Assembly (NCBI GenBank): GCA_964036665.1 | Contig: OZ038530.1 | Coordinates: 5,146,001 to 5,210,000, forward strand | Reading direction: 5' to 3' | Origin: Gordius sp. MW1 | Taxonomy: Eukaryota > Nematomorpha > Gordioida > Gordea > Gordiidae | Length of the DNA: 64,000 bases | In this document: positions 25,563 to 37,000 of the stretch, piece after piece | Layout: every line of letters starts with the position of its first letter | Numbering within the stretch: position 1 is the first letter of the stretch | Program-made: the position numbers and the translations under genes | The notes under the pieces: generated by a model | What the model was told of the DNA's origin: nothing | The model's database searches: none | Seen by the model: only the letters and a program-made list of their open reading frames with translations

Positions 25563-26056
25563 TATAAATGTCATTGTATAAAATCGGTGGATTTGGGCGT
25601 AGGTAGAAGGAAATGGAACGCAATATTTCGGACACTTATGGTCCATCTTTAGGGGGAAAAAAGAGAAAAAAAGGAGAAGATGAAGTCTCAAAAAATAAAA
25701 ATGAAATAAAGTCTTATAAAAACATCCATCCTTACAATCGCTATTGTTAATTTCTCGCTATAACCAGTTTTTGTAATTTTTTTTATATCTATTTCATCGT
25801 TAACATCCATCCTTACAATCGCTAGTGTTAATTTCTCGCTATAACCAGTTTTTGTAATTTTTTTTATATCTATTTCATCGTTGTTATAATCATTTTACTT
25901 CATTTTTATTTTTTAAGACTTCATCTTTTCCTTCTCCTTTTTTTCTTTCTTTTTTTCTCCTGAAGATGGACCAAAAGTGTCCGAAATATTGCGTTCCATT
26001 TCCCTCTACCTACGCTATCAATCCAAATCCACCGATTTTATACAATGACATTTATA
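25563..26056. mobile_element. Foldback element with ~150-base inverted arms
   Basis: The left arm (25563 to about 25712) and right arm (about 25891 to 26056) are inverted copies: both read TATAAATGTCATTGTATAAA from the outside, then AATCGGTGG, AATGGAACGCAATATTTCGG and GGTCCATCTT. Between them sit two direct copies of an 81-base unit starting AACATCCATCCTTACAATCG (25721-25801 and 25802-25882). Long arms around a tandem-repeat core are typical of foldback or long-TIR elements. No coding capacity and no clear target duplication are seen. Confidence 0.7.
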
Positions 26057-26941
26057 GACATTATATGAAAAGGTTACTTTTTCCTTTACTCAGCGTTCTA
26101 TCTAAATTCACCTAAGGTGTAAACTTTCCCGATGAATTGATGATTATGTAAATCTATTTAATCGATGGACATATTATTTAATATATCAGTGGTGCATGTG
26201 ATTATAGGGAGACCAAGTATTTATAAATAAGAAAGTGACTTTAATAGCTTTTGTAAGGTTTCTGTTACAATAATTGACGGATCTTGGGAAACAAAATTTC
26301 AAGTCAGTTAGAAGTTGTTTTTTTTTATCAAAAACTGTTAATCACGTGTATAATGAAGGATTCGAGCGAGGAGATAAAAATCGTTATCTTAAATAAACAT
26401 CAATGAATAAAGTCAAAATATTAGTAAGAAATTTTTGCCTCTTGACACATCTAGGCTCAGATCTAACATATTTAAAGCATATAAATTACCTTTCACAAAT
26501 GCCCGTCAACACTGTTTCTTCTAAATTTTATTTTAGTTGCAATTTATCTGCTGGTCAGTAACCTGTTAAATGTCAAAATCCTTGTCCTGTAATTGTTTGC
26601 ATAGCGTAAAAAGGATGATTTTTAAAAAATTGATTAGGATATAAAAGGGAGATCAAGTATTCAGATTGCCGAATAGAGGATACCTTTATAATTTATAAAA
26701 TTGCTACTTAAATGTGGGAGGGCCAGTTATTCTTGTGGAGAAGATGCTCAACCAAATTTTATTTGGCAAGTTGGCGAGTCAATTAGAGTAAAGGGTATAA
26801 AACATTCATATCTTTTATCTCGAAATTTAATTTAAAAAGAAAAGTATATATTAATCTTAAAAATGTCAATTAGTCTTTTATGCAATCATAAATATTCTTA
26901 ACTCATTTGTAATTTATTAAATATTCAAAAGAAAAGTTTTT

Positions 26942-27154
26942 TTAATTTTTGCTAAAGGGTGCCGGCCCCTTGGCTACGACCATGATTCTAAAACCTTTTA
27001 TCGATAAAGTGACATTTAGCACTATTGTTGCGTCGGGTCGCATATCATTTATATATTTAGGTGGCCCGTCAACTTGCCAAAAACTATCTTGCCGAGAATG
27101 CCCCAATGTTATGTCTCCAATTAAAAAATGTCCCCCAACAAATAAGCATAACAA
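26942..27154 (-). other. Unidentified open frame, possible exon
   Basis: The minus frame contains HSRQDSFWQVDGPPKY and MRPDATIVLNVTLSIKGF, a mixed composition unlike the low-complexity frames nearby. The plus strand is also open here, so coding cannot be decided. No clear splice sites flank it and I do not recognise the family. It could be an exon, a pseudogene or chance. Confidence 0.25.
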
Positions 27155-27176
27155 TCATTGTATTAATTCAAGTTAA

Positions 27177-28024
27177 AATTTAGGTGTTTTTTATAATAAA
27201 GTTAATAATCATTATTATCGCGTTTCACGGGCCGAGCGGTGGGATAAAGGAAACAATGAAAAAATGTCCTCTGGAACACGATTCAAAATAATAAGTTTGA
27301 AGGAAGGGGAATCAGGAATAAATTGGGCGAATTGAAAGGAAAGATAGGAGAATATATCGGGCCGTAAAAGAATAAATTATATTGGGCCGTTAAGGGATAA
27401 ACCTTGTCCCTCCCCAAAGGGGGACTCACATTTAATTCTTTCTTTAGATCCTTTATATATCTTTTATTGATAATCAGAACCGAAAATTAAAATAATCAAT
27501 TAAATCCCACAAGAATTAAATAATGAAAACGCGTTATCAAGTTCAATGATGCGTATTCAAGTTGATCAATGGGGAAGAAATAACAAATACGTATAAGCGC
27601 GTGTGGGGGGGGGGGGGGGGGTAAAGTAACACACGTACTGGAATTAAATAGAAAGTAAAAGTATCACTATGAACTTAAGATTGCAGGAAAAGGGGTTACT
27701 CAGTGAGTATGCCTCTGATAGGCAGATGTACTTTTCGTATAAGATATAAGATCAAAAGATCCGACAATGTTAAGAAATCTAACAATAAATTTTGTAATTA
27801 ATCGAATGAGATACACTGTTTTACGAGGGGTTGGGGAAACATGGGGAAAATCCGCTATCAACGGATACGACAATTATAATAGGTACTCAATTTAGGGCCT
27901 TCTTTATGATAATGGAGAGATGTTCGATAATGTCCCAGGCTAAATTCGGCAAGATGTATATCGGCAAGTTGATAGGCACCAAATATTTACACTATTATGC
28001 AATCTGCTTATAATTTAGAATAAA
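27177..28024. other. Region upstream of the TAT-SF1 gene
   Basis: Should contain the promoter and 5' UTR. A G-run of about 17 lies near 27605-27621. No TATA box or other defined motif is claimed. Confidence 0.3.
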
Positions 28025-31000
28025 ATGTCAGAGGATAGCGAGGATGACGTTAATTTTGAGGAGCAGGTTAAACTGTATAACCTTGAAAAAGAAGGAAAAT
28101 TAGACGCTTTTAAAAATACCTCTGACACGAAAAAATCATATAAAGATAAGGATGGGGTTGAATATGAATGGGATGAAAAACAAAAAGCTTGGTTTCCAAA
28201 GGTTATTTTTATCTGAATTGTATGAGGGGCAATAAATTTTTATAAAAATATGTTAATAGCTCATAAATTTGTCAAATTTTGAAGTTTAAAACTTATCCAA
28301 GCTACTTTTGCTAAAAATACTGTGGCTTTGCAAACGTTACTATAAATCAAAATAAATTTTAACCTAAAAATTATTTCTTATATTTATGCCTTTAAAAATG
28401 GGTGTTATTTAAATGCCAAAAAAAAATTTTAAACCCTGAATATTTATTTAAATCTGCGTTTTTTGAAGAAATGTTAGGTTTTAAAGGTTTATTTATTACA
28501 TATATTGACCTTTTTACTTAAATATAATATAAAATTATACTTTTAGATTATGACATTTTAATTATTTATTGTTAGCTTATATAATATAACTAATTTTAAG
28601 AAACTTGGGGTTAGATAAATTCATGTTTTTATTTCTTTACATTCTTATAACACAATCCAATACCTAATAAGATGAATGATATCAACCTTTATTCAACTAA
28701 TACATTACATATTACATTTATATATTTTTTTGATTGTTATTTGAATATTAATCTTTTTGTCAAATTCTGACACATAATTATGAACATCAAGGTTTTAAAT
28801 TATCTAATTGACTCATAGTTTTCTTATAGAAAGTTTACTTTATTGGCATTTTACTCAATTACAACATTTTTAACCTTCAATCAAGGTTTACATAATTTTA
28901 ATGTTTTGGCTAATATTACAATATACTTCCAATATAATCCATATAAACATTGACCTTTTCAATGGATATGGACTTCAGGAAAGTTAAAAGACCAAAAGAA
29001 CTTAGCATATGAATTAAAAACTTAGCAATGACGCATTATTAAACTTTGTGATGTGTATACAAATTTTAGTAATAATTTGTGTTTTTTTAAATTTATCATT
29101 GGATTTTTCCCTAAATTTAATTGTGTCCTGTAAATTACATTTATATAACTTCAGGCAATATTGTTGATATTTTTTAAAGATATCGGAAGATTTCATAGCC
29201 ATGTATCAGGCAAGTTACGGGGTAGCACAAAGTAAAGATGGTGGCTTTATATACACAGATCCGCTAAGTAAAAAAATTATGCTTTGGGACGAGACCCAAA
29301 AGCAATGGAAATACGCCGACACAGGCTTACCCGTTTCCACAAATCCCACAATACAAGCTGATGCAACAGCACCCGATGCCGTCTCTGTAGACCCCATTTC
29401 TGGTGGTTACGTTTATCGCGAACCCGGAACAGGAACCATACTTTATTATTGGAACCAGGAACGAGAACGTTGGATAGCTCCTAACGAACGGGCCGAACTG
29501 GTTCCGAAAGAAATTTCTCGCTCCTTGCCCGATCCTAACCCAGAACTGCCTGCTATTGGTGGGAGTAAGGGTAAAAAGCGAGAGAAAAAGAAGAAAAAAG
29601 AAAAGGGGTCTTCATTTTTGCCCGGCCCAGCCGACGCCGTTTTAGCACCTCCGGCTAAAAAAGTACCCAAACCTCCTGGTGAGAATTTGATATTTTAACC
29701 TCCGGTGGTTCCATGTTAAAATGTACAAACGATCTGAAAAAGTAAAATTGTAATGAGGTTGAAAATTTGTTGATAAAATAAAGTGAGCAAAAATGCATTA
29801 ATTAAGAGATAGGTTTCGCCAAATTGTTCAGAGCAAGGCTTTTAAGACGTGGAGTTAGTATTTTTGTTATAAGTTACATCACTTTTATTGGTCTAGATGG
29901 GCTCAGGTTCAAATGCTTGTCGAATTTATGCTGAATTAAAAATCTATCAGGATGGAGGTTTAATTATGGTTTTTACATTTAAGATTAGAATTTTAATGTT
30001 TGGGTCATATTTTATGGGGTCATAATGATTTGTGAGTTGATCTCTTGTAAATAATGAGTAAACTAATATCAGGTCGGGTTTGAGCATGGGCGTACCCAGG
30101 TTTTGAATTAGGGGGGGGGGGGGGGCAAAACGTTTAAAAGTTCATTTAGAGGGGAACAAAACATAAATTTTTCAATGTTTTTTTTCTCTCTCGTAAATTA
30201 GGGGGGCTGGGTACGCCCATGGGCTTGAGAGTGATGAGGCTTTTCACATATTATTATCGCGTCACAGACTTAATTAAATTGTTACACAGCGTTTTTGTTA
30301 ATACATTACGAGTTAGAGTGGTTTGAAATTAGTGAAGAACAAAACACCAATGTCTACGTTTCGAATTTGCCCGACGATATAACCTTACCAGAATTCATCG
30401 AATTGATGTCCAAGTACGGAATTATAATGGAAGATCCGGCAAAGGGGAAACTCAAAATTAAATTGTACCAAAACGACGCCGGTGAAAACAAAGGTGACGG
30501 TCGATGCTGTTATTTAAAGGTTTCATTTCTAAAATTTTATTCAAATTTAAAGATCGCTTATTTAAGGCTTTAATAGCTTTTAAGATTATTTTTATAAGTC
30601 TACTACATTTAAATCTCTAATATTATAATTATAAGCATAATAGATTATTTTTTATAAAATATAATAGGGGAGGCCTCATTCGATCTCTCCCCTCATCTTA
30701 AGTTTATTAATATTTTAGCCTATGTAAAAATTAGTTATGCGTTTAAGTAGTGTTGTATTAAGGGCTGTGTTTTATTTGGCCGACCTTTGGCTTTAGTCTA
30801 CTAAACATAAACAGACCAAACACTTGACCAAAAAACTTTTATGCGACTAAGAAAATTTGTTTAGTCCACTAAAATCAAGGGCCGACCAAACAAAACTCAG
30901 CCGTTTTTACAGCACTACGTTTAAGTTTTAAAGTGATATGCGACGAAATTTGAGACTAAAGTTCTAGTTCTAGAGCAAATGTGATTTAGAGAGGAATCTA

Positions 31001-34000
31001 GGTTAGGTGAAATATCAAGTTTTTTGTTTATTTATATAGTGGTGAAATGAATGAGTACTATTATCCCTAACCACTTAGAACCTGTTTTTTATAATTTATG
31101 TATGCGTTAATCGTGCTATGTACAATTTTGTATAACCTTATCACATAAGTTTTGTATTTCTTCTATAGATTGCATAACGCTGAAAAAAACGAAGTAATTT
31201 TATCAACAAATTAAACATTATGAATTGTTAGCGATTTTAAATAGTCCTAGAGCCCTAACTAGCACTTTTAGGCCAATATGTAGATTAAGTCAGAGGTCTT
31301 CGAATTATATTTTACAACGTGAACATAGCCGACATAAAACCCAACTTAAGCCCGAATTTGCCCCCACCCGAATAAGTTATAACAACCTACAAATTTTAGT
31401 TCGAGAATACGTTAACACAGGAGAGTTAAGCAATTTATTATCCAAAATGTATGGCAGAGTCTTGCAACGTCGGTTTTTTAACTCCACAACCCCATTATTC
31501 CTCAATTTTCCGAACCCGACCCCAACAATTGTTATTAAATACGAATACCAAAAATTTGGTTAAAACCGTAATCTTGACGAGAAGCCTTAATGTTTAAGAA
31601 TCTATAATAACTTTATTTGACTCAAACTAACCTTAATAGTGTTGTATATTGCCAGGGCTCTATTCCGAGGTAAAACAAAAACTCCGATGATTTACGTGTA
31701 AAACATATTGCTATACTATACCTCTCCAAACAATTTTGTATATTATCACGAGCCTTTTTTCATGTGCTGCCCTCTGTGTACCTTTCATGATTAATGTAAA
31801 CATGGGTTTTAAAATCAACAGGGAGCGTGGTAAATAGAATGTGGGATTACGGATTGTTAGATCAAAAATGTAATTAATTAGGAAAAATTTGAGAAGTTTA
31901 TTGCGGCGCGGTTATATGAAATTGTTTTGGCACAATTTGTAATTCCTAAAACCTTTAATAATAATTGTTGTTATGAAGTTGTTAAATTGTTGGTGGAAGT
32001 AAGTCTATGTTTGTGATTTGTATAGAGCTAATTAGGGGGGTTATATTAATTGCTATGCAATTTATGGGCTTGTTTTTTGGTGTCCGTCCGTCCGTTGTCC
32101 GTTACCCTCCCTATCTATTTGCATTGGGTATATTAGGTTATCGCTTTTTTAAATTAATGCATGAGAAAGAGGTGCCCCACCCCTCATCTCTATCTCCCTC
32201 GCTGTGTTATTTTTTAAAAAAATGCATAAGAGGTGCCCCATCCCTCATCTCTATCTCCCTCGGTGTGTTATATATAAGATTTGTTAAATTATCTATTATA
32301 TAATAAACATAGATAAAAGTTGTTTACTTTTAATGCTATGCAATTTAACTAGTTATATAATAAACATAAATAAAAGTTTTTTACTTTTTAATTGCTATGC
32401 AATTTAACTAGTTTTGGGGTTAAAATCCAGGAGTTTTTTTGACTCTTATGATTGTTCTTGTTACTATCATTGATAATAAGAATTTTTGGCCGTCCGCTGG
32501 CTGCTGACCAATGAAAAAAATGACCATTGGCCAAAATGTGAATCGAAATTATTTTTTTCGTTTTTTTTGACTATTATGATTGTTCCTGTTTCTACCATTG
32601 CTATTATGACTTTTTGGCCGTCCGCTGGCTGCTGACCAATGTTATATAATAAACGTAAATAAAAGCTGTTTACTTTTAATTGCTATGCAATTTAACTAGT
32701 TTTTGGGTTAGAAGAATCCCGGAGTTTTTTTTGACTCTTATGATTGTTCTTGTTACTATCATTGATAATAAGACTTTTTGGCCGTCCGTTGGCTGCTGAC
32801 CAATGAAAAAAATGACCATTGGCCAAAATGTGAATCCGAGTTTATTTTTTCGTTTTTTTTGACTATTATGATTGTTCCTGTTACTACCATTGCTATTATG
32901 ACTTTTTGGCCATCCGCTGGCTCCTGACCGATGGAAAAAAATGACCATTGGCCAAAATGTGAATCGAAATTATTTTTTTCGTTTTTTTTGACTATTATAA
33001 TTGTTCCTGTTCCTACCATTGCTATTATGACTTTTTGGCCGTCCGCTGGCTGCTGACCAATGGAATAAAATGACCATTGGCCAAAATGTGATTCGAAAAC
33101 TTTTTTTTCGTTTTTTTTTGACTATTATGAATTTATATCCACTTTTACCGTGTCCTGGCTGCTGACCAATGGAAAAAATGACCATTGGCCAAAATGTGAT
33201 TCGAAATTTTTTTTTTCGTTTTTTTTACTCTTATGAATTTATATCCACTTTTACCGTGTGCTGGCTGCTGACCAATGGAAAAAAATGACCATTGGCCAAA
33301 GTGAGCATCAAAATTTTTTTTTCCGGTTTTTTGGCTATTATTGACTTATAGAGTATCTGTTGGTACTGACCAATAGAGAAAAAGTGACCATTGGCCAAAT
33401 TTTTGATTTTTTTAATCAAAAATTGTTCAAATTCAACAAAAAAATTCTCCCAACAATTCTGCAAATTCTTAACATTGTGTTGTTTTATAATATAATGTTT
33501 GTTAGACCCATAATCACTAAAGGCCATAAAAACTAATGTAATACGCAACTAGATGCAAACACTAGATCTAACCCTAACCCTTGCCTATATTACATTTTGC
33601 CTATATTACATTTTGCCTATAATGGAAAATTTGTATAAATAATTAATTAATCATTAGGCATTTAATACCCCCCTATAGGCATTCTCGCCCCTTCCCACCT
33701 TTCTCGCCCATAAATTGCATAGCAAATATGATACATTTATACGAAGTACAGATGAGTCGTCCCCCCTTCCCTTCCCCTCTTCCCTTCCCTTCTTCCCCTT
33801 CCCACGAGGGCCGAAGGCCCGAGTTTTGTTTTGTTTAGTTCAAAGTATGCTTTTATTTAGAAAGAGTCCGTCGATTTAGCCCTGCAAATATTGGATGGGT
33901 CTGAATTGAGGGGCAAGATTCTGAAGGTTGAGCGCGCCAAATTTACGTTGAAGGGCGACTACGATCCCAAACTTAAACCAAACAAGCCCAAAAGTGGTGG

Positions 34001-37000
34001 CTCCAAAGGGAAGGAAGGTGGCAAGGCGAAAGGCCAAGACAAGTAAGTACATTTCCATAGGTTGCATGTGTAGAGTGCTTGCAAAGTTCAAATATTACAA
34101 TCTTTCTAATTTCTTAACAAAACCCGAAAGTTCTACACCACAGAACAAAAAATTGACAATTTAAAACCATCACTAATAATAGTTTTGCAAATAAAATTTT
34201 TTATGATCCCACATTTTCTTCATACGTTTAAAGCCAAACTATTTCTCAATCGCAATATTTTGATTTATTAAAATCGACCCAGTCTAAAATATATTTATTT
34301 TAATTGCTATGCAATTTATGGGCTCGTTTTTGGTTGTCCGTTGTCCGTCCGTTGTCCTCCCTATCTATTTGCATTGGGTTTATTAGGTTATCGATTTTTT
34401 AAATTAATGCATGAGAAAGAGGTGCCCCACCCCTCATCTCTATCTCCCTCGCTGTGTTATTTTTTAAATTAATGTATAAGAGGTACCCCACCCCTCATCT
34501 CTATCTCCCTCGCTGTGTTATATATAAGATTTAAATTATCTATTACACCGGCTTTCTGACTGTTATATAATTATATAATAAACATAAATAAAAGTTGTTT
34601 ACTTTCTATTGCTATGCAATTTAACTAGTTTTGGGGTTAGAATCCCGGAGTTTTTTTGACTCTTATGATTGTTCTTGTTACTATCATTGATAATAGGACT
34701 TTTTGGCCGTCCGCTGGCTGCTGACCAATGGAATAAAATGACCATTGGCCAAAATGTGAATCCGAGTTTATTTTTTCGTTTTTTTTTGACTATTATGATT
34801 GTTCCTGTTACTACCATTGCTATTATGACTTTTTGGCCGCCCGCTGGCTCCTGACCGATGGAAAAATTGACCATTGGCCAAAATGTGAATCGAAATTTTT
34901 TTTTTCGTTTTTTTTGACTATTATGATTGTTCCTGTTCCTACCATTGCTATTATGACTTTTTGGCCGTCCGCTGGCTGCTGACCAATGAAAAAAATGCCC
35001 ATTGGCCAAAATGTGAATCGAAATTATTTTTTTCGTTTTTTTTGACTATTATAATTGTTCCTGTTCCTACCATTGCTATTATGACTTTTTGGCCGTCCGC
35101 TGGCTGCTGACCAATGAAAAAAATGACCATAGGCCAAAATGTGAATTCGAGTTTATCTTTTCGTTTTTTTTGACTATTATGATTGTTCCTGTTACTACCA
35201 TTGCTATTATGACTTTTTGGCCGTCCGCTGGCTCCTGACCGATGAAAAAAATGACCAATGGCCAAAATGTGAATCGAAATTATTTTTTTCGTTTTTTTTT
35301 ATTATTATGATTGTTCTTGTTACTATCATTGATAATAGGACTTTTTGGCCGTCCGCTGGCTGCTGACCAATGGAATAAAATGACCATTGGCCAAAATGTG
35401 AATCCGAGTTTATTTTTTCGTTTTTTTTTGACTATTATGATTGTTCCTGTTACTACCATTGATAATAAGACTTTTTGGCCATCCGTTGGGTGCTGACCAA
35501 TGAAAAATATGACCATTGGCCAAAATGTGAATCCGAGCTTATTTTTTCGTTTCTTTTACTATTATGATTGTTCCTGTTACTACCATTGCTATTATGACTT
35601 TTTGGCCGTCCGCTGGCTCCTGACCGATAAAAAAAATGACCATTGGCCAAATGTGAATCGAAATTATTTTTTTCGTTTTTTTTGACTATTATGATTGTTC
35701 CTGTCCTACCATTGCTATTATGACTTTTTGGCCGTCCGCTGGCTGCTGACCAATGAAAAAAATGACCATTGGCCAAAATGTGAATCCGAGTTTATCTTTT
35801 CGTTTTTTTTTGACTATTATGATTGTTCCTGTTACTACCATTGCTATTATGACTTTTTGGCCGTCCGCTTGCTCCTGACCGATGAAAAAAATGACCAATG
35901 GCCAAAATGTGAATCGAAATTATTTTTTTCGTTTTTTTTGACTATTATGATTGTTCTTGTTACTATCATTGATAATAGGACTTTTTGGCCGTCCGCTGGC
36001 TGCTGACCAATGGAATAAAATGACCATTGGCCAAAATGTGAATCCGAGTTTATTTTTTCGTTTTTTTTGACTATTATGATTGTTCCTGTTACTACCATTG
36101 ATAATAAGACTTTTTGGCCATCCGTTGGGTGCTGACCAATGAAAAAAATGACCATTGGCCAAAATGTGAAACCCAGTTGGTTTTTCAGTTTTTTGACTAT
36201 TATGATTGTTCCTGTTACTACCATTGCTATTATGACTTTTTGGCCGTCCGCTGGCTCCTGACCGATTGAAAAATGACCATTGGCCAAAATGTGAATCGAA
36301 ATTATTTTTTTCGTTTTTTTTGACTATTATGATTGTTCCTGTTCTTACCATTGCTATTATGACTTTTTGGCCGTCCGCTGGCTGCTGACCAATGGAATAA
36401 AATGACCATTGGCCAAAATGTGATTCGAAAATTTTTTTTTCGTTTTTTTTGACTATTATGAATTTATATCCACTTTTACTGTGTCCTGGCTGCTGACCAA
36501 TGGAAAAAAATGACCATTGACCAAAATGTGATTTGAAAATTTTTTTTTCGTTTTTTTTTACTCTTATGAATTTATATCTATTTTTACCGTGTGCTGGCTG
36601 CTGACCAATGGAAAAAAATGACCATTGGCCAAAGTGAGCATCATATTTTTTTTCCGTTTTTTTGGCTATCATTGACTTATAGAGTATCTGTTGGTACTGA
36701 CCAATGGAGAAAAAATGACCATTCGCCAAATTTTTGATTTTTTTAATTAAAAATTGTTCAAATTCAACAAAAATTTTTCCCAACAATTCTGCAAATTCTT
36801 AACATTGTGATGTTTTATAATAGAATGTTTGTTAGACCCATAGTCACTAAAGGCCGTAAAAACTAATGTAATACGCAACTAGATGCAAACACTAAATCTA
36901 ACCCTAACCCTTGCCTATATTACATTTTGCCTATAAATGGAAAATTTGTATAAATAATTAATTAATCATTAGGCATTTAATACCCCACTATAGGCATTCT

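Noticed and set aside
33570..33586. TAACCCTAACCCT, telomere-like motif (also near 36900)
   Set aside because: Only two units, part of the mobile-element 3' region and present in both copies; no telomeric array.
32440..36740. Regular repeats that might suggest a CRISPR array
   Set aside because: Whole units repeat head to tail with no unique spacers, in a eukaryotic intron.
34599..36786. Overlapping open frames of up to 288 codons on both strands
   Set aside because: They arise from the ~128-base satellite unit; the repeated peptides follow the repeat period and the frames drift with small indels.
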